DNA of 64,000 nucleotides from Pleomorphomonas sp. (GTDB lineage Bacteria > Pseudomonadota > Alphaproteobacteria > Rhizobiales > Pleomorphomonadaceae): NCBI GenBank assembly GCA_030603685.1, contig JAUVXG010000001.1:1-64000 (forward strand), written 5' to 3'. Position 1 is the stretch's first letter. Each line of letters begins with the position of its first letter. The notes under the pieces are model-generated. The model did no database searches, had not been told where the DNA came from, and saw only the letters and a list, made by a program, of their open reading frames with translations. This document shows, one piece after another, positions 54,242 to 62,077 of the stretch. The translations under genes were made by a program, and so were the position numbers.

Positions 54242-55996
54242 TCAGGCCGGCGGGACGACAACCGGCCCATGCAGCCACCCGTCGCCATCGAGGCCATCCA
54301 GCACCGTGGCGCCCGGCCCCGCCCGCAGGCGAGGTTCGCCGATCAATCGTCCCTGAAAGGCGGTGATGCCGAGCTCGGCGAGCAGGGCCGCCGAAGCTTC
54401 GTCCTGCACGAACTCGGCAACCGTGCGAATGCCGAAGTGGTCGGCCAGCGTTGTCAAAGCCTTGACGAAGACCACCGCGTCGGCGTCGTGCCCGATATCG
54501 CGAATGAAGGCGCCATCGATCTTCAGCCAGTCCGGCTTGATGTCGCGCAGCATCCGAAGCGACGTGTGCCCCGACCCGAAGTCGTCGATGGCGATGCGGC
54601 AGCCGATATCGCGCACCGTTGCGACCATGTGCCGGAGGTCATCCATGCGCGACAACGCCGCCGTCTCCGTGATCTCGATGGTCAACCGCCTGAGCGCGTC
54701 GCCGTCGCGGCGGGCGCCGGCCACCAGCATGCTGAGCCAGGCCGGATCGGCCAGCGTTTCCGGCGACACGTTGACGGAGAGCCTGAGTGTCGGCGAAGCC
54801 TGGAGATCGGCCATCACCAGCGTCAGTGCCCGCATGTCGAGCCGGCGAATGAAACCAAGCTTTTCGGCCGCTTCCACATAAGGACCGCCAGAGACGATCT
54901 CCTCCGACGGCAGGACCAGTCGGCTGAGCGCCTCGTAGGAAATGACCGTCCGGTCGGCGGCCGAGGCGATCGGCTGGTAGGCCAGCACGAAACGATCCTC
55001 GGCAAGTCCTCGCTGAATGGTCTCGGCGACTTCGACGTTGCGGCGGCGGAGGGCATCGCGGGCGGCCGAGGGCTCGTAAAGATTGAGATGACGGTCGACG
55101 TCGCGCCGGGCATCGCCCAGCGCCTCCTCCGCCCGGTTGGCGGCCATGGCGCCGGTGAGCGCGTGGTGAGGCAGCATCACCGCTCCAACGGCGACATCGG
55201 CACGGACGGAGGCGCCATCACAGTCGATCGCCTCGTCGCGCACCGCATCGCGGAATCGCTCGGCGGCGATGATCAGCGCGTGCTCGTCGCAGTCGTTGAG
55301 GATGGCGCCGAACTTGTGGCCCGAGAACGAGCCGAACACGTCGCCCTGTCGCATCCGGCGCAGAATGCGCTCGCCGGCGACGTCGATCACCCGGTCGCCA
55401 GCCTCGTAGCCAAAGTTGGCGTTGATACGGCCAATGTCGAGCACTGCAATGATCAGGAACACCGCCGAGCCACCCTCGGCTTCCAGCAGCTTCAACCGAT
55501 CGTCGAGGCTTTGCAGCAACTCGTCGCGGTCGAGACGCCGATCCGGCCCGTAGAGACGAACGGGCGCGGTCGCTTCCGTATCTCGCGGCAGGACGCGGAC
55601 GGTGCCACGGGCTCCGAGCGCCGGTTGTCCGGCTGGACCATACCAGCTGCCGCTCTCCTCGACGCGTATGCCCTGCGGCTTGCCTCCACGCGGCATCAAA
55701 TCGTAGACGAGCCGATAGTCGGGGCTTATGCGGTCTTCCGGCAACACGGGGGGCGGTGTCGCTGCAAGTCTCAGCGTTTCCGCCTGCGGCCCGATCAGGC
55801 GATGGAGTGAACGGCCAGAGAGTGGCACTTCATAGGCGGGAAGATCCAGGACCTCGCCGGCGTTCGACGACCAGCGCAAGCGGTCCTCGGCGTAGTTGTG
55901 GTCGAAAGCGGCTACGCCCGCTGCCGCCATCGCCGCGCCGATGCAGTCGACGCCTGCCAGCCTGTGTCCATCCGGTGAAACGAGATCGTCATCCAT
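54242..55996 (-). CDS. GGDEF-EAL protein with degenerate GGDEF and intact EAL site
   Basis: 584 residues, no membrane helix seen; a possible PAS-like region at 20-115, then GGDEF (about 170-300) and EAL (about 330-560). The GGDEF signature reads SGHKF in RQGDVFGSFSGHKFGAIL, so cyclase activity is unlikely. EAL residues are kept: ISYEALSRL, LSVNVSPE, TIEITE, IAIDDFGSGHTS, DWLKIDG, TVAEFVQ, FQGRLIG. It should hydrolyse c-di-GMP if active. The active-site loop DDFGSGHTS differs a little from DDFGTGYSS. Divergent to the 129-residue unknown gene. Confidence 0.88.
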   Translation of the reverse strand: MDDDLVSPDGHRLAGVDCIGAAMAAAGVAAFDHNYAEDRLRWSSNAGEVLDLPAYEVPLSGRSLHRLIGPQAETLRLAATPPPVLPEDRISPDYRLVYDLMPRGGKPQGIRVEESGSWYGPAGQPALGARGTVRVLPRDTEATAPVRLYGPDRRLDRDELLQSLDDRLKLLEAEGGSAVFLIIAVLDIGRINANFGYEAGDRVIDVAGERILRRMRQGDVFGSFSGHKFGAILNDCDEHALIIAAERFRDAVRDEAIDCDGASVRADVAVGAVMLPHHALTGAMAANRAEEALGDARRDVDRHLNLYEPSAARDALRRRNVEVAETIQRGLAEDRFVLAYQPIASAADRTVISYEALSRLVLPSEEIVSGGPYVEAAEKLGFIRRLDMRALTLVMADLQASPTLRLSVNVSPETLADPAWLSMLVAGARRDGDALRRLTIEITETAALSRMDDLRHMVATVRDIGCRIAIDDFGSGHTSLRMLRDIKPDWLKIDGAFIRDIGHDADAVVFVKALTTLADHFGIRTVAEFVQDEASAALLAELGITAFQGRLIGEPRLRAGPGATVLDGLDGDGWLHGPVVVPPA

Positions 55997-56133
55997 CTGT
56001 CGCCGTCCTCGCCGTTTTGGAACACCTACCGCAACGCCCCTACCAGGGGAACCGCGTTTTTGTTCCGTCCGTCAACGATCCGCGCGCGAAATGCAGAGGC
56101 CATCGGCTCTTTTTCCAAAGCCGGTCTTGCGCA

Positions 56134-56148
56134 TTAAGCCTTTCTTAA
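56134..56148. promoter_or_regulatory. CtrA-type box (perfect TTAA-N7-TTAA)
   Basis: TTAAGCCTTTCTTAA, with CC directly after, is an exact match to the CtrA full-site consensus. It lies about 94 bp before the 129-residue gene and 138 bp before the GGDEF-EAL gene, so it could control either. Nothing experimental shows binding. Confidence 0.6.
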
Positions 56149-56241
56149 CCATTCTCAAGATCTGGCGCGCCGGTTGCTCGGCACCCCTCGAGTCGACACG
56201 ACTTGTGCCGCAACGGCACAGTTCCTGAAAGGCCCGTGACC

Positions 56242-56631
56242 ATGATCGGATCGGTAGGCTCCATCGGCGGAAGCGTCGGCGGCCAAAGCCTTGAAAGGGC
56301 GGCCCGCCGCGCGTCCGGTCGTTATGTCGAAGCGGCGGAGCGCGCCTCCGCCGACAGCGACAACCAGCGGTCCTTCGCCCTCGTCGATCCTCGTGCCGAG
56401 ACCGGGAGCAGGACCGGCCATCGCCCCACAGCGACATCGTCGAGCGACGCCGCCTCTGCCCCCTTCATCGCCCAGCTCGCCGCCCTGGGCCTCGGCGATG
56501 CCGGCAGCGGCGAACGCCGCGTCCGCCGCGACCCCTTGCAGATCGTCGCCCGAGCCGACGCGCTTTATCGCGACGGCTATCGCCGCGTCACAGACCTCGA
56601 GCCCGGCTTCTTCAGCGCTGCCGAGTACTGA
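56242..56631 (+). CDS. Uncharacterised 129-residue protein, CtrA box upstream
   Basis: I do not recognise a domain. The first 20 residues are Gly/Ser-rich (MIGSVGSIGGSVGGQSLERA), the centre is charged and disordered, and the C-terminal 50 residues look folded (SAPFIAQLAALGLG, then LQIVARADALYRDGYRRV, DLEPGFFSAAEY). ATG at 56242 with AAAGG upstream; the track form starts earlier, at 56203. No signal peptide or membrane helix. Regulation by CtrA is suggested by the perfect box; function unknown. Terminator follows. Confidence 0.65.
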   Translation: MIGSVGSIGGSVGGQSLERAARRASGRYVEAAERASADSDNQRSFALVDPRAETGSRTGHRPTATSSSDAASAPFIAQLAALGLGDAGSGERRVRRDPLQIVARADALYRDGYRRVTDLEPGFFSAAEY

Positions 56632-56647
56632 TCCCATTCCCCAGAAA

Positions 56648-56680
56648 ACAAAAAGGCCGGCGCAACGCACCGGCTCTTTT
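56648..56680. terminator. Bidirectional terminator between the unknown gene and rpmF
   Basis: GCCGG-CGCAACGCA-CCGGC with TCTTTT after it on plus and CTTTTTGTTTT after it on minus. It serves the convergent 129-residue gene and rpmF. Confidence 0.75.
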
Positions 56681-56725
56681 CAAGTCGATCCCGGCCGCCA
56701 TCGACGGCCGAGCGGATCTCTCTCG

Positions 56726-56908
56726 TCAGGCTTCCTTGGGGGCCAGGATCTGGCGACCGCGGTACATGCCGGTCTTGAGGTCAACGTGATGGGGACGACG
56801 CAGCTCACCCGAGGTCTTGTCCTCGACGTAGGTCGGCTGCTTCAGGGCATCGGCGGACCGACGCATGCCACGCCTGGACGGCGAGGTCTTTCGCTTGGGA
56901 ACTGCCAT
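56726..56908 (-). CDS. rpmF: 50S ribosomal protein L32
   Basis: 60 residues, large-subunit protein. [22 protein letters not shown] is the conserved L32 start, and [17 protein letters not shown] the end. The four-Cys zinc ribbon of some L32 types is absent, as in many alphaproteobacteria (Cys-minus form). Independent leftward gene with its own terminator. Confidence 0.97.
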   Translation of the reverse strand: MAVPKRKTSPSRRGMRRSADALKQPTYVEDKTSGELRRPHHVDLKTGMYRGRQILAPKEA

Positions 56909-57076
56909 TGTCTTCTACTCCATCGCCCGCTCTGAAGGAGGAGCCGCAATGGTCCACCATTCGGGCGCGCGGGCGCTCGTTCCTAAAGATGCGGCCTTAT
57001 ACAGACTGATGCGCCACTTTGCCAGTGCCTGCCCGGAAAAAAGTGCGCTCTCCGTCGCAATCCCGATGGGCAGCCG

Positions 57077-57820
57077 TCACGACTTCAGGCACTCGACATA
57101 GGCACCGGACTGACTGACCCGACGCTCGATGATGCGGGCCAGGGTCTTCTGTGCCCGACTTGGCTTCAGAGGGTTGCGAATGGCAGGATTGGGCAGCGCG
57201 GCGGCGATCAGCGCCGCCTCGCGCCGGCTCAGCTTCGACGCCGGCTTCTTGTAGTAATACTGGGCAGCCGCCTCGACGCCGTAAACGTTAGGGCCGAGTT
57301 CGGCGATGTTGAGGTAGATCTCCAGCGTCCGCCGCTTCGACCAGACGAGGTCGGCATAAAGGGCAAGCGGTATTTCCAAGCCTTTGCGGATGTAGGATCG
57401 AGACGGCCACAGGAAGACATTCTTCACCGTCTGCATCGTGATGGTGCTCGCCCCGCGGTTGGGACCGCCATCGCGGCTCAGCACCGATCGAAGCTGTTCC
57501 CAGTCGACGCCGTCATGAAAGCAGAACTGGCCGTCCTCGCTCATCACCACGGCCTGCCTCATGCTCGGTGCGATGTCATCGAGATCGACCCACTGGCGAC
57601 TATACCCCTGGAAACTGAGAAGATCGCCGACCATCAACGTCGATACCGGCCGAACAAAAATGTAGAGCGGCGTCAGAACAAAGGGCAGGATGACGACCAC
57701 CGCTGCGGCGATCGACAGCCTTCTGAGCCAGATCCGCCAGCCAGATCGCCTCACAGCAGCCGCCTCCTCGTCGTCCGCCATCGACTCGCCCTCGGCCATC
57801 GCCTCGCTGAGATCGCTCAT
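57077..57820 (-). CDS. mtgA: Monofunctional biosynthetic peptidoglycan transglycosylase
   Basis: Inner-membrane family GT51 enzyme of 247 residues polymerising lipid II glycan strands. Signal-anchor at about 33-53 (LSIAAAVVVILPFVLTPLYIFV), then GT51 motifs: VVMSEDGQFCFHDGVDW (catalytic Glu of EDxxF), NRGASTITMQTVKNVFLW, KRRTLEIYLNIAELGPNVYGVEAAAQYYY and LSRREAALIAAALPNP. ATG at 57820. Cytosolic N-terminus is acidic. Confidence 0.95.
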   Translation of the reverse strand: MSDLSEAMAEGESMADDEEAAAVRRSGWRIWLRRLSIAAAVVVILPFVLTPLYIFVRPVSTLMVGDLLSFQGYSRQWVDLDDIAPSMRQAVVMSEDGQFCFHDGVDWEQLRSVLSRDGGPNRGASTITMQTVKNVFLWPSRSYIRKGLEIPLALYADLVWSKRRTLEIYLNIAELGPNVYGVEAAAQYYYKKPASKLSRREAALIAAALPNPAIRNPLKPSRAQKTLARIIERRVSQSGAYVECLKS

Positions 57821-57981
57821 GCCCCACCGCCTGTCGCCGCCTCATCAACCAACCGCGCCGGGCCGGCAAACGAGGGATAAGACGGTCGTTGCCCACCCCG
57901 CGCGCCGCGATCGCAGATCAATGCGCGCGACAGCCTGTCGATGCGGCAGTTGCTCGCATTTTATACAGACATGCCAAAAAT

Positions 57982-57987
57982 TTGACA
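57982..57987 (+). promoter_or_regulatory. Candidate -35 hexamer of the small RNA
   Basis: TTGACA, perfect consensus. At 17-bp spacing the -10 reads ACATGA, poor, and at 16-bp AACATG; alphaproteobacterial promoters tolerate weak -10 elements. Predicted start near 58017. Confidence 0.35.
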
Positions 57988-58016
57988 TGGCGCAAATTGA
58001 GGCAACATGAGACCTT

Positions 58017-58128
58017 TGACTTGTGAGCGCTGCTTCGTCGGTCTTCCGTCTGGATCTTCCTCCTGATCCACCGTGGCACTCCAGCTTTCCTCCCAGAACT
58101 CAGGCCGGTAACCCCGGCCTGTTTTTTT
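58017..58128 (+). ncRNA. Candidate trans-acting small RNA with anti-Shine-Dalgarno motifs
   Basis: A 388-bp gap between mtgA and putA holds a compact RNA-like unit. TGGATC-TTCCTCCT-GATCCA (58051-58070) is a 6-bp stem presenting TCCTCC in its loop. A second, mainly unpaired, TTTCCTCCC follows at 58086-58094. The unit ends in a perfect terminator with seven T. Rhizobial alpha-r type and 'cuckoo'-like sRNAs show exposed UCCUCC loops that block ribosome binding to ABC-transporter mRNAs; I see the likeness but assign no family. No good ORF is here. The rest of the gap (57821-57981 and 58182-58208) shows nothing I can name. Confidence 0.55.
58101..58128 (+). terminator. Rho-independent terminator of the candidate small RNA
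   Basis: CAGGCCGG-TAACC-CCGGCCTG followed by seven T. A perfect 8-bp stem with a GC-rich base. No gene on the plus strand lies upstream within 7 kb to need it except the small RNA. Confidence 0.9.
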
Positions 58129-58157
58129 GCGCGGAATCCTCGGTCCGGCAAGCATGG

Positions 58158-58181
58158 AAAAGCCGGAGATCGCTCCCCGGC
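58158..58181 (-). terminator. Rho-independent terminator of putA
   Basis: On the minus strand GCCGGGGA-GCGA-TCTCCGGC (one G-T pair) then TTTT. Eight-pair stem with a GNRA-like tetraloop, 28 bp after the putA stop. Confidence 0.75.
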
Positions 58182-58208
58182 CTTCCGCCCCCCTGCTTTT
58201 ATCCTTGA

Positions 58209-61200
58209 TTAGTCGTCGCCCATGGCAACCAGCGTCGCGTTGCCGCCAGCCGCCGCCGTGTTGATCGACACCACCTGTTCCAGGGCAAACCGGGTGAGAT
58301 AGTTCGGGCTGCCCGCCTTGGGGCCGGTTCCGGACAGACCCGACCCACCGAAGGGCTGGGAGCCGACCACCGCGCCGATCATGTTCCGGTTGACGTAGAC
58401 GTTGCCGACCGGAAGTCGCTCGACGATGCGCTTCACCGTCGCCTCGATGCGCGAATGAATGCCCAGGGTCAGGCCATAGCCGCTCACCGCGATGCTCTCG
58501 ATAACCCTGTCGAGATCCTTCGCCTTGTAGCGGACGACGTGCAGCACCGGACCGAACACCTCGCGATCCAGCGCCGCCGCGTCGGGCAGTTCGATGATCG
58601 TCGGCGCGAAGTAGGTTCCCCCGGCCAGCGTTCCGTCCGGCACGTCACCCGAGAACAGCACGCTGTCCTTGCCCTTCCATGCCGCCACGTGAACGGCGAG
58701 CTTTTCGGTCTGCTCACGATCGATGATCGGCCCAACGTCGGTATCCGGCCGTCGCGGGTCGCCGACCTTGAGCTCCGCCGCCGCTCCCTTCACGAGATCG
58801 ATCATGTGGTCGGCCACATCGTCCTGCACGAAAAGGAGCCTGAGCGCCGAACAGCGCTGGCCGGCCGAACGGAAGGCGGAGGTGATGACGTCGTCGGTCA
58901 CCTGCTCGCCGAGCGCCGTGGCATCGACGATCATGGCGTTGAGGCCACCGGTTTCGGCGATCAGCGGCACGATCGGTCCGCGCTTGGCGGCCAGCGCCCT
59001 GTTGATGGCGAATGCGGTGTCTGTCGAACCTGTGAAGGCAACACCGGCGATGCACGGATCGGCAGTGAGCGCTGCGCCGGCCGTGCCGTCGCCGACGAGA
59101 AGGGCCAGCGCCGAGGCAGGCACGCCGGCCTCGTGCAGCAGCCTGACGGCCATGGCGCCGATGAGCGGCGTCTGCTCCGCGGGCTTGGCAACCACCGAGT
59201 TGCCGGCCGCGAGCGCGGCGACGGTCTGCCCCATGAAGATCGCCAGGGGGAAGTTCCAGGGGGCGATGGTCGCGAATACGCCCCGACCACGGTAGGCCAG
59301 CCGGTTTTCCTCGCCGGTCGGCCCGGGCATGGCGATGGGCGAGACAAACAGTCGCCGCGCCTCGGCGGCATAGTAGCGACAGAAGTCGACCGCCTCGCGC
59401 ACTTCCGCAATGCCGTCGGACAGTGTCTTGCCGGCTTCGAGGCCGAGCACGGCAAGGTAGGCGGGGAGCCTGTCCTCGAGAAGATCGGCCGCCCGTTCGA
59501 GCACTGCCGCACGGGTCTCGGCCGGCGTTTCGGACCACTGCCGGAAGCCCGCGACGGCCGACGCCACAGCCTTCCCGGCGACCTGGGCATCGGCGTCGAT
59601 CGCCTGCCCGATCGCCGTCTTGCCATCCACCGGTGACAAAAGAATGCGCGGCGAACCGGCAACGTCCGCGCCATCGATAATCGAGGCGGCCGTGCCGAAA
59701 TCGCTTCCTGCCGCGGCGGTGGCGGCCAGCAACGGTTCGAGCGCCTGTTCGTCGGCCAGTTCCACCCCGCGCGAGTTGCGGCGGGCGCCGAACAGATCGG
59801 CAGGCAGCGGAATGCGGGCATGACGGGCGCGTTCGCCGCCATCCAGCACGTCGGCGGGACGCTTCAGCAAGGTCGAGATCTCCACTTTGGCATCGCCGAC
59901 GGCGGCGACGAAGGACGAGTTGGCGCCGTTTTCCAGAAGGCGGCGAACGAGATAGGCGAGAAGGTCCTTGTGACCGCCGACGGGCGCATAGATGCGGCAG
60001 GGCTGACCGCCCTTCTCGGTCACCTCGCGGTAGAGCGTGTCGCCCATGCCGTGCAGCCGCTGGAACTCGAAATGACGGTCGGCACCGGCGATCTCCGACA
60101 CCTCGGCCACCGTCAGCGCGTTGTGCGTCGCGAACTGCGGATAGAGACGCGGACGGGCGCTGAGCAGCTTGTCGGCACAGACGAGATAGGAGAGGTCCGT
60201 CGACGCCTTGCGGGTGAACAGCGGATAGTCGTCAAGGCCGCGCTCCTGGCCCCGCTTCATCTCGGTATCCCAATAGGCGCCCTTGACGAGCCGAACCATG
60301 AACCGACGATTCAGGCTCTCGGCGAGCTCGATCATGTAGTCGATCACCGCCGGCGCCCGCTTCTGGTAGGCCTGCACGGCAAGGCCGAAACCGTCCCAGC
60401 CGGCCAGCGACGGATCGGCGGCAACGGCGGCGATGACGTCGAGCGACAGCTTGAGGCGATCCGCCTCCTCGGCATCGACCGTCAGGTTGAGATCGTGGGC
60501 CTTCGCAGCCCGCGACAGCTCCAGGAGTTTCGGCACCAGTTCGGCCATCACGCGCTCGGCATTCAGCGCCTCGTAGCGCGGATGCAAGGCCGACAGCTTC
60601 ACCGAAATGCCAGGCCGGGCCGGCAGAGCCTCGGAACCGGCCGACCGGCCGATCGCCTCGATCGCCTTGGCATAGTCGGCGAAGTAACGCTCCGCATCGG
60701 CCGCCGTGCGGGCGCCCTCGCCCAGCATGTCATAGGAGTGGCGATAGCCCTTGCCGGCCAGGCCGCGGGCGCGTGACAGCGCCGCCTCGATCGAGGTGCC
60801 CAGCACGAACTGGTGTCCCATGATCTTCATCGCCTGCCGCGTGGCGGCGCGCACCGGCGGCATGCCCAGACGCTTGACGAGGCCGGTGATGACGTTCTCG
60901 GGCGTCTCCCCAGGCTGCAGAACGCGCGTCGTGACACCGAGCGCCCAACCGGACGCCGCCACCAGCCAGGGGTCCTCGCCCTTGCCATGAAAGCCGAAGG
61001 CGGCCGAGGCGAGCTTGTCCTCGATCAGCTTGTCGGCGGTAGCGCCATCGGGCACGCGCAAGAGTGCCTCGGCCATCACCATGATGGCGAGGCCCTCGCG
61101 CGTCGTCAGCGAATAGGCCTTCAGAAAATCCTCGACACCGCCGATGGCCGACTTGCCGTCGCGAATGGCAGTAATGAGGCGGCTGGCATGCGCATCGACG

Positions 61201-61325
61201 CGCGCCCGCGCCTCGGGGCTCTCGGGTAGCGCTGTCAGGAGACGCCGGACCACCTCCGTTTCGTCTTCCGCATAGGGCGACGAGAAACACGGAGCCCGGC
61301 GGGGCTCGGAAAGAACTGCAGACAT
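58209..61325 (-). CDS. putA: Bifunctional proline dehydrogenase / L-glutamate-gamma-semialdehyde dehydrogenase PutA
   Basis: 1038 residues. Oxidises proline to glutamate: FAD-linked PRODH (about residues 150-480; MRLVKGAYWDTEMKRGQE, RLYPQFATHNALT, MGDTLY) then NAD-linked aldehyde dehydrogenase (530-990; FATIAPWNFPLAIF, VAFTGSTDTAF, catalytic Cys in SAGQRCSALR). No N-terminal ribbon-helix-helix, so it is the non-autoregulatory type A; control is by the divergent Lrp-type gene. ATG at 61325. Confidence 0.95.
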   Translation of the reverse strand: MSAVLSEPRRAPCFSSPYAEDETEVVRRLLTALPESPEARARVDAHASRLITAIRDGKSAIGGVEDFLKAYSLTTREGLAIMVMAEALLRVPDGATADKLIEDKLASAAFGFHGKGEDPWLVAASGWALGVTTRVLQPGETPENVITGLVKRLGMPPVRAATRQAMKIMGHQFVLGTSIEAALSRARGLAGKGYRHSYDMLGEGARTAADAERYFADYAKAIEAIGRSAGSEALPARPGISVKLSALHPRYEALNAERVMAELVPKLLELSRAAKAHDLNLTVDAEEADRLKLSLDVIAAVAADPSLAGWDGFGLAVQAYQKRAPAVIDYMIELAESLNRRFMVRLVKGAYWDTEMKRGQERGLDDYPLFTRKASTDLSYLVCADKLLSARPRLYPQFATHNALTVAEVSEIAGADRHFEFQRLHGMGDTLYREVTEKGGQPCRIYAPVGGHKDLLAYLVRRLLENGANSSFVAAVGDAKVEISTLLKRPADVLDGGERARHARIPLPADLFGARRNSRGVELADEQALEPLLAATAAAGSDFGTAASIIDGADVAGSPRILLSPVDGKTAIGQAIDADAQVAGKAVASAVAGFRQWSETPAETRAAVLERAADLLEDRLPAYLAVLGLEAGKTLSDGIAEVREAVDFCRYYAAEARRLFVSPIAMPGPTGEENRLAYRGRGVFATIAPWNFPLAIFMGQTVAALAAGNSVVAKPAEQTPLIGAMAVRLLHEAGVPASALALLVGDGTAGAALTADPCIAGVAFTGSTDTAFAINRALAAKRGPIVPLIAETGGLNAMIVDATALGEQVTDDVITSAFRSAGQRCSALRLLFVQDDVADHMIDLVKGAAAELKVGDPRRPDTDVGPIIDREQTEKLAVHVAAWKGKDSVLFSGDVPDGTLAGGTYFAPTIIELPDAAALDREVFGPVLHVVRYKAKDLDRVIESIAVSGYGLTLGIHSRIEATVKRIVERLPVGNVYVNRNMIGAVVGSQPFGGSGLSGTGPKAGSPNYLTRFALEQVVSINTAAAGGNATLVAMGDD

Positions 61326-61418
61326 CTGATCTCCGGAAGGTTGCCGCCTTGAGACGGCGGCTTTTGCTTATGTTCCGCAGGATAGCAGCAGGCTTTCGGT
61401 GACACTCTCCTTATTGAG

Positions 61419-61438
61419 GAATAGAATCCGGGCTATTC
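61419..61438. promoter_or_regulatory. Inverted repeat in the putA-putR intergenic region
   Basis: GAATAG-N8-CTATTC, 6-bp arms, lies in the 172-bp divergent gap, 60 bp from the regulator start. Lrp-type proteins bind dyads of this kind. Likely operator for the adjacent regulator. Confidence 0.4.
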
Positions 61439-61497
61439 GCGGAATGAACCGTTTGTTACCGTGAAAATTCCGGATTGACCGGTCTTGGGGGCTTGTA

Positions 61498-62001
61498 ATG
61501 GCGACAACAGGGGCTGACCGTTCTCATCGCAGCCAGGATATTCCCGGCCTCGATCGCATCGACCGCCGAATTCTCGCCGCACTTCAGGAAGACGGCCGGA
61601 TCACCAACCTGGAACTGGCTGAGAAAATAGGCATGTCTGCGACGGCCACCGCCGAACGCGTCAAACGACTGTCGCGCGATGGATTCATTCTCGGCTATAC
61701 AGCGCGCCTCGACCCTCTGCACCTTCAGCGTGGCCTGCTGGTCTTCGTCGAGATCAAGCTCGACCGCATGAATCCCGAGGTGTTCACCACCTTTGCCGCC
61801 GCGGTAAAGAGGGCGCCGGAAGTGCTCGAGTGCCATCTGATCGCTGGCGGTTTCGACTATCTGGTCAAGGCCCGCGTTCGCGACATGGAGGCCTACCGCG
61901 AGTTCCTGTCCGAGGTTCTGATGACGTTGCCGGGGGTGCGGGAAACGCACACCTACCCGGTGATGGAGGAGGTGAAGAACACCACCGTGCTGCCGATATG
62001 A
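61498..62001 (+). CDS. putR: Lrp/AsnC-family regulator, PutR-like
   Basis: 167-residue regulator: N-terminal helix-turn-helix (LDRIDRRILAALQEDGRITNLELAEKIGMSATATAERVKRLSRDGFILGYTARL), then a RAM/effector domain (LLVFVEIKLD, VLECHLIAGGFDYLVKARVRDMEAYREFL, TYPVMEEVKNT). It is divergent from putA across 172 bp, the usual PutR arrangement, so proline-responsive activation of putA is inferred. Confidence 0.92.
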   Translation: MATTGADRSHRSQDIPGLDRIDRRILAALQEDGRITNLELAEKIGMSATATAERVKRLSRDGFILGYTARLDPLHLQRGLLVFVEIKLDRMNPEVFTTFAAAVKRAPEVLECHLIAGGFDYLVKARVRDMEAYREFLSEVLMTLPGVRETHTYPVMEEVKNTTVLPI

Positions 62002-62077
62002 TACGTTTTCCGCGCCTTGACCGGAGCGAGATCCCGGCGCTACCACAGCGACCGCCTCTTGTCCGATCGGAGCCCCG

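Noticed and set aside
57918-58151. 77-residue minus-strand ORF over the candidate small RNA
   Set aside because: Crosses the terminator hairpin, no domain, no ribosome site seen; the RNA signals on the plus strand explain the region better.
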